DNA of 36,483 nucleotides from JAYODZ01 sp965662735. Its GTDB lineage: Bacteria; Pseudomonadota; Alphaproteobacteria; RS24. The position numbers were made by a program, and so were the translations under genes. The notes under the pieces were generated by a model. That model did no database searches. It was given only the letters and a program-made list of their open reading frames with translations, and was not told the origin of the DNA. Shown here piece by piece: positions 25,738 through 33,349 of this stretch. Every line of letters starts with the position of its first letter. Position 1 is the first letter of the stretch. The stretch spans positions 1 through 36,483 of the forward strand of contig CBFIIU010000018.1 of the NCBI GenBank assembly GCA_965662735.1, written 5' to 3'.

Positions 25738-26741
25738 TAGTGATAGCCCTCACCGGAGCGGGTTTTCCCCCAAAATACCCAGTAGCTATACGCCGTGTAC
25801 CCAATAATCATCGGTAATAAGATGACCGTTCCGACCAGCAGAAAACGCAAACTTTCATCGGGAGCTGCCGCTTGCCAAATTGTGATAGAGGGCGGGATCA
25901 TATAGGGGTAAATGCTAATCCCAAGTCCAATATAGCTGGCGAAGAATAATCCGAGGGTCAAAACAAAGGGGAGATTATCCCGTCGCTTCTTGAGGTTGTA
26001 GGCCAGACCGACAAACAAAGCCAAGGTCAGTATGGGCACGATGCTCACATAATAAATCGACGGAACCGAGAACCAACGGGCCATGAATTTCGGATCGAGA
26101 AACGGCGTCCATAAACTCACAATGCCCATCACGATGGCCATGGCCATCATCAGAACCCAAGCGAGATTATAGGCCCGGCCATTCAGTTCCTTATCGGTCT
26201 TCATAATCAGCCAGCAGGCCCCAAGCAACGCATAACCCACCACCAAAGCAATGCCGCACATCAGGCTAAAGGGCGTCAACCAATCCCACCAACCGCCAGC
26301 ATAAGCCCGCCCCGAAACATTGATCCCTTGGATCAAGGCGCCAAGAATAATGCCTTGCGACAGTGCGGCACATATTGATCCGCCAAAAAAGGAGGCGTCC
26401 CAGAGGGGCTTCCAACGCACGGTACGCCACCGGAACTCAAACGCCACACCGCGGAAAATAAGACCAATGAGCATGGCAATAATGGGCGCATAAAGGGCCG
26501 GTAAAATAATGGCATAAGCAAGGGGAAAGACAGCGAAAAGCCCGCCGCCGCCCAAAATGAGCCATGTCTCATTGCCATCCCATACAGGGGCCACAGTGTT
26601 GACAGCTTGATCGCGTTGCTGTTCGCCGCGGAGCAAGGGGAACAAAATGCCAATCCCAAGGTCGAAGCCATCCAAAATAACATAGGCAAGAATGGCGATC
26701 GCAATCAGCCCGGCCCAAATCAATGCGAGATCAAATATCAT
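25737..26741 (-). CDS. cydB: Cytochrome bd-type quinol oxidase subunit II
   Basis: 334 aa, about eight transmembrane helices, inner membrane. The N-terminus (LALIWAGLIAIAILAYVILDGFDLGIG), VWDGNETWLILGGGGLFAVFPLAYA and FRGVAFEFRWR are diagnostic for CydB/CioB. It pairs with CydA to form the oxidase that reduces oxygen to water using quinol. It starts 11 bp after the cydA stop and overlaps the start of the 38-aa subunit gene. Its compact length and the DUF2474 partner suggest the cyanide-insensitive (CioB) branch. Confidence 0.95.
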   Translation of the reverse strand: MIFDLALIWAGLIAIAILAYVILDGFDLGIGILFPLLRGEQQRDQAVNTVAPVWDGNETWLILGGGGLFAVFPLAYAIILPALYAPIIAMLIGLIFRGVAFEFRWRTVRWKPLWDASFFGGSICAALSQGIILGALIQGINVSGRAYAGGWWDWLTPFSLMCGIALVVGYALLGACWLIMKTDKELNGRAYNLAWVLMMAMAIVMGIVSLWTPFLDPKFMARWFSVPSIYYVSIVPILTLALFVGLAYNLKKRRDNLPFVLTLGLFFASYIGLGISIYPYMIPPSITIWQAAAPDESLRFLLVGTVILLPMIIGYTAYSYWVFWGKTRSGEGYH

Positions 26742-26752
26742 ACCCCTCTCCC

Positions 26753-28159
26753 CTAACCTGCTGACTGGGGTCGATGATCCTCGCGCAGCGCCATCCCGCT
26801 CGCGGCACGAATAGGAAGCCCCGTTTCCACACCTGTTTCCCCCTCATGTGGGGGTTGACGCATCAGGCGCAGGATATAAAAAACGCCTGCCCCAAACACG
26901 ATGAAATAGACGCCAGCAAAGACCGCCAAGGAAACCGCTACCGCTGGCGCATCGAGCGGCGAAGCGGAGTCCACAGTTCTTAAAATGCCATAAACGGTGT
27001 AAGGCTGACGTCCGACTTCGGTTGTTACCCAACCCGCAAGAACGGCGATAAAACCGGATGGCCCCATGAGCATCGCCAAAATATACGTTTTGGGCGCATC
27101 AAACAGCGTCCCTTTGATCCGCAGCCATAGGGACCAGACGCCGAGCAACATCATAGCAATGCCAATGCCGACCATCACGCGGAACGACCAAAAAACAATC
27201 ATTGCATTAGGTCGATCCTCGGGCGCCCATTCTTTCAGGCCCTTGACCTCTCCATCCCAGTCATGGGTCAAAATCATCGAGCCGAGTTTAGGAATTTCAA
27301 CCGCATATTTTGTTTCTTCGGCCACCATATCGGGGATCCCGAACAAGATGAGCGGCGCCCCTTTTTGGGTTTCAAAATGACCTTCCATCGCCGCCACTTT
27401 GGCGGGCTGATGTTCGAGCGTATTCAGACCATGAATATCCCCAGCCACAATCTGCGCAGGAGCGACAATGGCCGCCATCCACATGGCCATCGAAAACATC
27501 ACTTGAGCTGCCTTATTGGTTTTATTTTTTAACAAATGAAAGGCGCCCACGCCGCCGACGACGAATGCCGTGGTGAGATAAGCCGCCAACACCATATGCA
27601 CCAAACGATAGGGAAATGACGGGTTAAAGATGATCTCCCACCAGTCGAGCGGAATGAACTGGCCGACATCATTAAACCCATATCCTGCGGGCGTTTGCAT
27701 CCAACTATTGACCGATAAAATCCAGAACGCCGAGAACAAGGTTCCCACCGCAACCATCAATGTGGCAAAGAAATGCAGCCCTCGTCCGACCTTGTTCATA
27801 CCAAACAACATGACGCCCAAAAACCCAGCCTCAAGGAAGAAGGCCGATAAAACCTCATACCCCATTAAAGGACCGAGCACAGGGCCAGTGCGATCTGAGA
27901 AGACCGACCAATTTGTGCCAAACTGATAGCTCATGACAATGCCGGAGACGACCCCCATGCCGAAGGCAAGGGCAAATATTTTTATCCAATATTGGAAAAG
28001 GTCCATATAGACCTGCTGGCCGGTTTTAAGCCAAAGCGCCTCCAAGACGGCCAAATAGGATGCAAGCCCAATTGAAAATGCTGGAAAGATGATATGGAAA
28101 GATACGGTGAAGGCAAATTGCGCTCGCGCCAAATCAATCGCGAGAGGAAGATCGGTCAT
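26753..28159 (-). CDS. cydA: Cytochrome bd-type quinol oxidase subunit I (CIO-like)
   Basis: 468 aa, about nine helices; carries the haems. Landmarks: ARAQFAFTVSFHIIFPAFSIGL with the haem-ligand His22, GYEVLSAFFLEAGFLGVMLFG with the proton-path Glu residues, SAFWILSVNSWMQTPAGY, and GWVTTEVGRQPYTVYGILRT. The quinol-binding Q loop is short, as in CioA-type enzymes that resist cyanide and sulfide. GGGGTGA lies about 7 nt before ATG 28159. It is the first gene of a three-gene unit. I saw no good FNR-type site upstream, so oxygen control is not evident from sequence. Confidence 0.95.
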   Translation of the reverse strand: MTDLPLAIDLARAQFAFTVSFHIIFPAFSIGLASYLAVLEALWLKTGQQVYMDLFQYWIKIFALAFGMGVVSGIVMSYQFGTNWSVFSDRTGPVLGPLMGYEVLSAFFLEAGFLGVMLFGMNKVGRGLHFFATLMVAVGTLFSAFWILSVNSWMQTPAGYGFNDVGQFIPLDWWEIIFNPSFPYRLVHMVLAAYLTTAFVVGGVGAFHLLKNKTNKAAQVMFSMAMWMAAIVAPAQIVAGDIHGLNTLEHQPAKVAAMEGHFETQKGAPLILFGIPDMVAEETKYAVEIPKLGSMILTHDWDGEVKGLKEWAPEDRPNAMIVFWSFRVMVGIGIAMMLLGVWSLWLRIKGTLFDAPKTYILAMLMGPSGFIAVLAGWVTTEVGRQPYTVYGILRTVDSASPLDAPAVAVSLAVFAGVYFIVFGAGVFYILRLMRQPPHEGETGVETGLPIRAASGMALREDHRPQSAG

Positions 28160-28464
28160 GTTATATCACCCCTTAGGCTCGTCCTTTACGTCTTAGCGAT
28201 TATAATATGATGTCCCTCGGGTACCACAGTTCTAAGCAATTTATCCATAGGTGATTACAAAACTTGAACTGGGCGACTGTTCCTCCAGCTACACCCGTCT
28301 CGCTATAGGCAAAACCACGAGCGACAAAAAACAGAGATTATATGATTTTCCTGCCCCTCACCCCCTGCCTTCAGGCCTTGCCCGCAGACCTTAAGCAAGC
28401 GCACGCGCACGCCGAAGGCTGAGCAGAAAAGTCGTCAGTAATGAAGTGGAAATTCCGACGGAGT
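28160..28464. other. Intergenic region upstream of cydA
   Basis: A 305-bp spacer between the oxidase unit and the tRNA gene, both on the minus strand. A TATAAT hexamer on the minus strand near 28200-28210 may be the cydA -10 element, but no good -35 lies at the right distance. No coding frame and no clear FNR palindrome were seen. Confidence 0.5.
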
Positions 28465-28541
28465 TGGTAGCGGAGGAGGGACTCGAACCCCCGACACGCG
28501 GATTATGATTCCGCTGCTCTAACCAGCTGAGCTACTCCGCC
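28465..28541 (-). tRNA. tRNA-Met (CAT), elongator type
   Basis: Read on the minus strand, the 77-nt gene begins GGCGGAGTAGCTCAGCTGG and ends in a genome-encoded CCA. The acceptor stem pairs GGCGGAG with CTCCGCT (a G-T pair at the first position). The anticodon stem GCGGA/TCCGC encloses the loop ATCATAA with anticodon CAT. The T arm has GTTCGAGTC. The anticodon region AATCATAATCCGC with GTG after it is typical of alphaproteobacterial elongator Met rather than initiator or lysidine-Ile tRNA. Confidence 0.95.
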
Positions 28542-28660
28542 GAACTGGCGATGATTTAGCACAGGTGGATATTTTTGCAAGTCTGATCGCACCGGTCTCC
28601 CCTACGCTTTTTATCAGCTGATCGGCTTAGCAGAACCGCCATGCCGGTGTTAACGCCCCA

Positions 28661-28700
28661 CAATTTTGGGAAATTTGGGGCGGGCCGCTAAAATTTGGGG
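28661..28700. repeat. Spaced 10-bp direct repeats AAATTTGGGG
   Basis: AAATTTGGGG occurs at 28671-28680 and 28691-28700, with a diverged copy (CAATTTTGGG) at 28661-28670. The two good copies are 20 bp apart, about two helical turns, and lie 44 bp ahead of the 99-aa gene, so they could be a regulator site. Confidence 0.45.
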
Positions 28701-28743
28701 GGTTTCGTCGTTGATAGAGATAACCCACTCATCGGAGCATATC

Positions 28744-29043
28744 ATGGACAGCAATATTATCGATTTTTCTCACTATCGAGAAACACAAAACTGCATCGCT
28801 CCGGAACCGACCCGCCTGTCCCCCCGAGAAATTAAGCGCCTTGAAACCATCCGCGACACGGTTGAGGGCGTATTGGATCGCTTGACAGCTGAACATCGTG
28901 ACCCGGCTGCGATTGCTTTTGCCGCCGGCCGTTTCGCGGCTATGCGTCTTTTTCAACTGCAGGGCCGCGCTGCAACCATGGCGTTTATGGACCAATGTAT
29001 TGAGACGGTCGAAATTAACCAAGACATGTTTGGAAGCGAGTAA
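28744..29043 (+). CDS. Small hypothetical protein
   Basis: 99 aa, no signal peptide and no membrane segment. I do not recognise the family. The N-terminus MDSNIIDFSHYRETQN is followed by a mostly helical charged region (LSPREIKRLETIRDTVEGVLDRLTAEHRD) and an Ala-rich helix (PAAIAFAAGRFAAMRLFQLQGRAATMAF). GGAG lies 7 nt before ATG 28744. It stands alone between the tRNA gene and the channel gene, with direct repeats upstream. Confidence 0.7.
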   Translation: MDSNIIDFSHYRETQNCIAPEPTRLSPREIKRLETIRDTVEGVLDRLTAEHRDPAAIAFAAGRFAAMRLFQLQGRAATMAFMDQCIETVEINQDMFGSE

Positions 29044-29065
29044 GCGGCTCGGTCTGAAATCTTGG

Positions 29066-29095
29066 GCCCTCAAATCGTCAGCCCTCAAATCTTGA
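29066..29095. repeat. 15-bp imperfect tandem duplication
   Basis: Units GCCCTCAAATCGTCA and GCCCTCAAATCTTGA, in the spacer after the 99-aa gene. Confidence 0.88.
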
Positions 29096-29146
29096 TCTCC
29101 TTCAGAGCTTGTGCGTGCCGAACTAACCCCTTAGTTTATGCACATT

Positions 29147-29179
29147 GAGGCAGTGTTGAGGGAGTGTTGTGTCAGTGTC
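29147..29179. repeat. 11-bp tandem triplication spanning the channel gene start
   Basis: Units GAGGCAGTGTT, GAGGGAGTGTT and GTGTCAGTGTC. The second unit supplies the GGGAG ribosome site and the third begins with the GTG start codon of the channel gene. Confidence 0.85.
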
Positions 29180-30098
29180 GCGCCAAGTTCAACTAAAGAA
29201 ACGAGTTATGGAAATACTCGACCGAGGTCGGGTCGATGACTTGGTGAGCCGCCGTGTCGATAATCTTTTGGCTCTTTTGATTGTCGCAAATGTGATCGCG
29301 ATTAGCCTAGAGTCGGTGGATAGCATTGGCATTCCCTACCACGTTTACTTTCAAGGGTTTGAAATTGTTTCAACCTTGATATTCGGCATTGAATATCTCC
29401 TGCGCGTTTGGTCGAGTGCAGTCAGGGAAACCAGCAAATACACGACATCTCTCGGCCGCAGGCTCGAATATATTTTCAGCTTTAATGGCTTAGTGGACTT
29501 GATCGCCATATTGCCCAGTATTCTGTCCTTGGTCGTGGGCAATATGGATTTGAGGTGGGTGCGGGTCATACGGCTGCTCCGTTTATTCAAGATTTCAAAC
29601 TATTCTTCAGCGCTCGAAGATCTGTTCTCGGCAATATATGAAGAGCGGCGCTCATTTATGGCCGCGCTCTACTTATTCACCATTGCTTTATTCATTGCGA
29701 GTGCCCTCATGTATCTTGCTGAGCAAGAGGCGCAACCCGACACATTCTCTTCTATTCCAGAGGCCATGTGGTGGGCCCTCATCACCCTCACCACTGTGGG
29801 ATATGGCGACGTTTCCCCGGTGACCCCACTGGGCAAGATTATTGGCGCCATGACAGCCCTTATGGGCGTGTGCACCGTTGCTTTGATGACGGGTATTATT
29901 GCCAATGCTTTCGCCAGTCAGCTTGGTCGCCAGCGCGCGATTTTTGAAGCCGAAATCACTGATGCGTTAAGCGATGGGGTGATCAGCGAAGAGGAAAATG
30001 ACAAAATTGAAGCGCTCCGCCGACGCTTTAATCTCTCCGAAGATTACGCAAGAGCAATTATTGCGGTTGTCTCCGAGAGGGATGCCAAACCCGACTGA
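29169..30098 (+). CDS. Six-helix voltage-gated-type potassium channel
   Basis: 309 aa inner-membrane channel. Helices S1 to S6 can be traced: S1 at VDNLLALLIVANVIAISL, S2/S3 around VSTLIFGIEYLLRVW and LVDLIAILPSILSLV, an S4 with spaced arginines (RWVRVIRLLRLFKIS), S5 at FMAALYLFTIALFIASALMY, the pore filter TVGYGD, and S6 at IIGAMTALMGVCTVALMTG. A cytoplasmic tail of about 60 residues follows (EITDALSDGVISEEENDKIEALRRRF), a short acidic helical domain with no cNMP-binding fold. Start GTG 29169 or GTG 29175; the region is formed by an 11-bp triplication. The next gene, 64 bp on, looks like a separate cNMP-binding domain, so the two may form a split ligand-gated channel. Confidence 0.92.
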   Translation: MSVSRQVQLKKRVMEILDRGRVDDLVSRRVDNLLALLIVANVIAISLESVDSIGIPYHVYFQGFEIVSTLIFGIEYLLRVWSSAVRETSKYTTSLGRRLEYIFSFNGLVDLIAILPSILSLVVGNMDLRWVRVIRLLRLFKISNYSSALEDLFSAIYEERRSFMAALYLFTIALFIASALMYLAEQEAQPDTFSSIPEAMWWALITLTTVGYGDVSPVTPLGKIIGAMTALMGVCTVALMTGIIANAFASQLGRQRAIFEAEITDALSDGVISEEENDKIEALRRRFNLSEDYARAIIAVVSERDAKPD

Positions 30099-30162
30099 TT
30101 TTATTTTCGAAATTCCTAAAAATCTGTCTCCTGTGTCGTCCTTATAGACACGGGGATGTCAG

Positions 30163-30565
30163 ATGAGAGCACTTGATATTATTGGAGAGTTCCAGCAAGC
30201 CTGGCCGCAACAGCACTTCGCGACNNNNNNNNNNNNNNNNNNNNNNNNNNNNNNNNNNNNNNNNNNNNNNNNNNNNNNNNNNNNNNNNNNNNNNNNNNNN
30301 NNNNNNNNNNNNNNNNNNNNNNGTCGAACGCGGGTCTTTGCTCATTGTTGATTTGCTCGATGACACACCGCTTCGTCGGTATAGTCAGAATGAATTAATT
30401 GGCATTCCCGAGGTGCTGGCGGATGAGTGCTGGAGCGTGTCGGCGATTGCTCGCGGCATTACCGATATTCGGGTTTTTCCAGCAGAGCGTGTCCGTGCGC
30501 GGATCGATGAAATGGATCCGCGTCCCCGTGCCTTCATTTCTGAGCTGGCGAAGCTGTGCGCCTAG
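30163..30565 (+). CDS. Probable cyclic-nucleotide-binding domain protein, broken by a gap
   Basis: An N-terminal 20 codons (MRALDIIGEFQQAWPQQHFA) come before the N run, and about 80 codons (30323-30562) follow it in another frame, ending at TAG 30563-30565. The visible C-terminal half, ERGSLLIVDLLDD, YSQNELIGIPEVLADECWSV, SAIARGITDIRVFPAERVRARI, reads like the end of a CAP-type beta-barrel (the ELIG and RVFPAERV parts). No helix-turn-helix follows, so it is not a full Crp/Fnr regulator. GGGGAT lies upstream of ATG 30163. It sits 64 bp after the channel gene on the same strand. Family call is moderate, because the phosphate-binding cassette that would prove it is in the gap. Confidence 0.55.
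30225..30322. other. Assembly gap, 98 N, true size unknown
   Basis: The frames on the two sides do not agree, so the run of Ns is a placeholder. It removes the centre of the putative cNMP-binding gene. Confidence 0.9.
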
Positions 30566-30873
30566 AGTGGACGGCGGCAGCCGAGCCCGCGCGATTTATT
30601 TGACGGCGTTCTATCCTCGCTGTCCATGGTGTTTATGTTTTGATGATGGGGTGCAGATGGCTCCACGAAAAGCACTGACGAACTTTCGGAAGTGTGACTA
30701 TTCTGTGAACCTTGGAAATGCAGAATTGTTAGAGTGTCGTCAGGATGGTCGGCGTACGGCTCCCTTTCGGAGTGCACAATTTCGGAGTGCATAATCTCGC
30801 ATGCGTAACACGCGCCAACCGGTGCCGATTGCACCGCTAGTAGAACAATCAAAACTTTGACCAGGGCCTTCAT
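30562..30873 (-). CDS. Small secreted cysteine-containing peptide, hypothetical
   Basis: 103 aa. A convincing signal peptide (MKALVKVLIVLLAVQSAPVGA) is followed by CYACEIMHSEIVHSEREP and a hydrophilic tail; no known family recognised. AGGAG lies 8 nt before ATG 30873. The frame contains a 15-bp duplication that encodes IMHSE then IVHSE. It converges with the cNMP-binding gene, and both stop in the same CTAG (30562-30565). Real expression is plausible because of the ribosome site and signal peptide, but the low-complexity tail argues for caution. Confidence 0.5.
   Translation of the reverse strand: MKALVKVLIVLLAVQSAPVGACYACEIMHSEIVHSEREPYADHPDDTLTILHFQGSQNSHTSESSSVLFVEPSAPHHQNINTMDSEDRTPSNKSRGLGCRRPL
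30765..30794. repeat. 15-bp tandem duplication, in frame inside a small gene
   Basis: Units TTTCGGAGTGCACAA and TTTCGGAGTGCATAA, one mismatch, within the small secreted-peptide gene. Confidence 0.9.
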
Positions 30874-30993
30874 TAATTTCACTCCTATTGCATCCCCTAC
30901 GGTCTATCCAGCCCTGCGAGCTGTCAATATTCTCAAGAACCAAGATCCGCCGATAAAACTCATTTTCTACAAAGTTACTCAGATACGGAGCAC

Positions 30994-31009
30994 TGGCACA
31001 AAAACTGCA
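30994..31009 (+). promoter_or_regulatory. Sigma-54 promoter upstream of the 64-aa gene
   Basis: TGGCACAAAAACTGCA has the invariant GG (30995-30996) and GC (31007-31008) separated by 10 nt, and a full TGGCAC upstream box; only the TTGC box is changed to CTGC. The predicted start is near 31020, giving a 60-70 nt leader before ATG 31084. Confidence 0.7.
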
Positions 31010-31083
31010 CTCTTCTTACGTCAGGACAGCTAGGTCCATTCCAACCAACGACTTAGCGTCTAATGTTTGAAGAAGGATTAATT

Positions 31084-31278
31084 ATGGACCGGACTAACCA
31101 CGCTTATGCAAGCCAAACGACCGAGCTTGAGCCGGCAATCGAATGCGTGTTTTTCGACGAAAATGGAACCGTCGAAGCGACATTTACAACGCCGCTTGCA
31201 TCGTTTTGCGATCCTCTACGCTTTGGTCTTCCCGATGATTTTATTGGACCGCCACTGGCACCAACGATGAACGCCTAA
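31084..31278 (+). CDS. Small hypothetical protein under a sigma-54 promoter
   Basis: 64 aa, no signal peptide or membrane helix, overall acidic (ELEPAIECVFFDENGTVEATF, ending FGLPDDFIGPPLAP). Family not recognised. AAGGA lies 7 nt before ATG 31084. A strong sigma-54 promoter sequence lies 75 bp upstream and a canonical terminator follows, so it looks like a single-gene transcript convergent with rpoN. The location among sigma-54 and flagellar genes suggests a motility-related role, but that is only context. Confidence 0.7.
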   Translation: MDRTNHAYASQTTELEPAIECVFFDENGTVEATFTTPLASFCDPLRFGLPDDFIGPPLAPTMNA

Positions 31279-31298
31279 TCTCGGCTTGTTGTGCCTAG

Positions 31299-31327
31299 AA
31301 AAAACGCCGCATCTCGCGGCGTTTTTT
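31299..31327. terminator. Bidirectional rho-independent terminator
   Basis: AAAAAACGCCGC, a 5-nt loop ATCTC, then GCGGCG and six Ts. With A and T runs on both sides it can stop transcription both from the 64-aa gene and from rpoN, which converge here. Confidence 0.93.
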
Positions 31328-31340
31328 ATTTATGCGATAT

Positions 31341-32822
31341 CTATCGTGTCAGTTGGTTGAGTTTTGCCCGACGGCGGCGCTCGGCTGATGATGGGATTTT
31401 GAGCATTTGCCGATATTTAGCCACCGTTCGGCGGGCGAGCTTGATCCCCTGACGGCTCACTTTTTCGGCGATAAGTTCATCGCTCAGCGGCCGACGTGGA
31501 TCTTCCGCCGCAACCAGCTTACTGATCATATTGCGCACAGATGCCGTTGAGGCCATATCGTCATCATCCTCATCATTATTGGCCAATGCGGTGCTGAAAA
31601 ATGCTTTTAAAGAAAAGCTGCCCCGGGGGGTGGTGATCATTAATCCTGTCGTCACACGGCTGACCGTGCTTTCATGCATGCCAATAGCAGAGGCCACATC
31701 GCGCAGCAGTAAGGGTTTCAGCGCATCAATACCATTTTCGAGAAAGTCTTGTTGACGACGAACGATCTCGGCAGAAATCGTTAAGGTGGTGGCATTTCGT
31801 TGTTCAAGGGCCCGTTTTAACCACCGTGCTGATGAAAGCGCATTTTGAGTGAATTCTTCTGCTTCGCGCGCGGCCTTCTTTTTAGCCAATTCCTCGGCAT
31901 ATTTTTCATTTATGGTGATTGCGGGAAGCGTTGAATGGTTCAACTCAACAACCCAACCCTCTTTTCCTTTATAGGTGATTAAGTCTGGCGTATTGATCAT
32001 ATCATCGCCAAACATAAACTCTTCGCCTGGCTTTGGGTTGAAGCTGCGGATGAGACGGAGCATATTTTGCAAATCTTCCGGCGAGCAAGCGCATTTGCGT
32101 TGAAGCGTCCGCAACTCGCCACTGGCCAATAGGGGCAGATGCGCCAAGAATGTCTCGAGCATGGGCGTTAATAAATTTTGATCTGCGGCTTGAAGGGTTA
32201 AGCACTCCGACAAATTCCGAGCGAATAACCCAGACGGTTCCATGGTTTGCAGCTGACCGAGCACGCGTTCAAGCTCCTCAACACGACATCCATGCTCATC
32301 CGCAATGTCCTTTAACTCACGGCCCAGCCATCCAGATGGCAGCAAGGCCTCAATCAGTGGCTGCGCCAAGATGCGATCGCGGCTATCGAGTAAAATAAGC
32401 GCCATCTGATCTTGCACATGGGCATAAAGCGACCCACGTCGATCCGCAATATTCATGGCGATCATGTCCCAATCGGAACCGGAGGAGGATTGGGTTAACT
32501 CAGCACGCCAAACCGCATCACTTTCGCCGCTCTCTAGGCGATTATCATAATCGCCGGCGGCGCCCGGATCATCTTTTAGACCCGTGCCATTTTCCAGCGC
32601 TTTATCCAGTGCTTCTTGATCGCTCGCTTTTTCGGTACGCGTCTCAGCCGCTTCATTTTTTTGATCGGCCAAATCCAAAAATGGATTTTCGAGCGCTTGA
32701 TCTTCGAGATAAGCCGCCAGATCGATATTCGACATTTGCAACATGCGGATCGCCTGTTGCAAACGTGGCGTCATCACCATGCTTTGCTTTTGCTTGAGCC
32801 GAACAGATTGGTTTAACTGCAT
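31341..32822 (-). CDS. rpoN: RNA polymerase sigma-54 factor
   Basis: 493 aa. Region I is Gln/Leu-rich and typical (MQLNQSVRLKQKQSMVMTPR, then AYLEDQALENPFLDL). An acidic region II follows. The core-binding and DNA-binding regions include LGQLQTMEPSGLFARNLSECL, DVASAIGMHESTVSRVT (helix-turn-helix) and the RpoN box ARRTVAKYRQ near the C-terminus. ATG 32822 is preferred because GGAGGG lies upstream and sigma-54 proteins begin MxLxQSLxLKQ. It is not next to the usual alphaproteobacterial partners (lptB, hpf, ptsN) but to two small genes and the stator genes. Sigma-54 promoters lie on both sides, so it may be a flagella-linked copy. Confidence 0.96.
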   Translation of the reverse strand: MQLNQSVRLKQKQSMVMTPRLQQAIRMLQMSNIDLAAYLEDQALENPFLDLADQKNEAAETRTEKASDQEALDKALENGTGLKDDPGAAGDYDNRLESGESDAVWRAELTQSSSGSDWDMIAMNIADRRGSLYAHVQDQMALILLDSRDRILAQPLIEALLPSGWLGRELKDIADEHGCRVEELERVLGQLQTMEPSGLFARNLSECLTLQAADQNLLTPMLETFLAHLPLLASGELRTLQRKCACSPEDLQNMLRLIRSFNPKPGEEFMFGDDMINTPDLITYKGKEGWVVELNHSTLPAITINEKYAEELAKKKAAREAEEFTQNALSSARWLKRALEQRNATTLTISAEIVRRQQDFLENGIDALKPLLLRDVASAIGMHESTVSRVTTGLMITTPRGSFSLKAFFSTALANNDEDDDDMASTASVRNMISKLVAAEDPRRPLSDELIAEKVSRQGIKLARRTVAKYRQMLKIPSSAERRRRAKLNQLTR

Positions 32823-33018
32823 AACGCCCTCCCCTTGTTTGTGGCGTGATGCTAAATTGTCGGATCCTCCCAGCCGGTGCAAAAAAACAATTTGACGTCA
32901 CCCTGTGTCAGGTTTTTTTGACAATTAATCAATGAAATCATATTGTTAATGAAATCCGAATTAGCCGTTTTAGAAGCGTGTCAAAAAATGGACAGGTCTT
33001 CTGTACAGATACCCCGAT

Positions 33019-33034
33019 TTGGCATTAGATTTGC
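33019..33034 (+). promoter_or_regulatory. Sigma-54 promoter upstream of the 89-aa gene
   Basis: TTGGCATTAGATTTGC has GG (33021-33022) and GC (33033-33034) separated by 10 nt, and both TTGGCA and TTTGC boxes close to consensus. The predicted start near 33046 leaves a leader of about 27 nt before ATG 33073. It is divergent from rpoN. Confidence 0.7.
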
Positions 33035-33072
33035 GGGAGCGACGCATTAGAGCGTGCAACGAGAGTACACAG

Positions 33073-33342
33073 ATGATTTTGAGTAAGACCAAGGTGAGTG
33101 CCGACGAAGTCAATGGTGAGGCACCTGTTTGCGTCCGCTGCCTCTATATCCGCTATTTTTTAATGTGTGTTTTGGCGATTGCCATGCTGGGCCTGGCCGC
33201 AGGTGATGCACTGCAGGTTATTTCTGAGCTCACGCCCATGCATTTCGCGATTGGGGTCATTTGCCTGCTCGCGCTCATTGCGGGTGTTAAAGTTTGGTTT
33301 GAGCTGCGTGCTCAGCGCTCTTCCGTCGAGCAGCGCCCCTAG
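33073..33342 (+). CDS. Small two-helix membrane protein under a sigma-54 promoter
   Basis: 89 aa. A short cytoplasmic lead with a CVRC pair is followed by two hydrophobic helices (YFLMCVLAIAMLGLAAGDAL and FAIGVICLLALIAGVKVWF) and a basic tail. Family not recognised. ATG 33073 is used because it lies after the predicted sigma-54 start; an in-frame TTG at 33019 would overlap the promoter itself. The ribosome site is weak. It is convergent with the DUF1566 gene, ending 7 bp from that gene's stop. Confidence 0.65.
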   Translation: MILSKTKVSADEVNGEAPVCVRCLYIRYFLMCVLAIAMLGLAAGDALQVISELTPMHFAIGVICLLALIAGVKVWFELRAQRSSVEQRP

Positions 33343-33349
33343 CATTCGC

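Noticed and set aside
25474..25740. An 88-aa plus-strand frame before the oxidase genes
   Set aside because: It has no ribosome site, includes the tandem duplications, and runs antisense over the conserved 38-aa DUF2474 gene.
28160..28300. FNR-type site controlling the bd oxidase
   Set aside because: No TTGAT-N4-ATCAA-like palindrome was found in the spacer.
30399..30794. A 131-aa plus-strand protein after the cNMP-binding gene
   Set aside because: It overlaps the real reading frame of that gene in another frame, has no ribosome site and no family-like features.
33019..33072. Longer start (TTG 33019) for the 89-aa membrane protein
   Set aside because: It would place the coding start on top of the predicted sigma-54 promoter.
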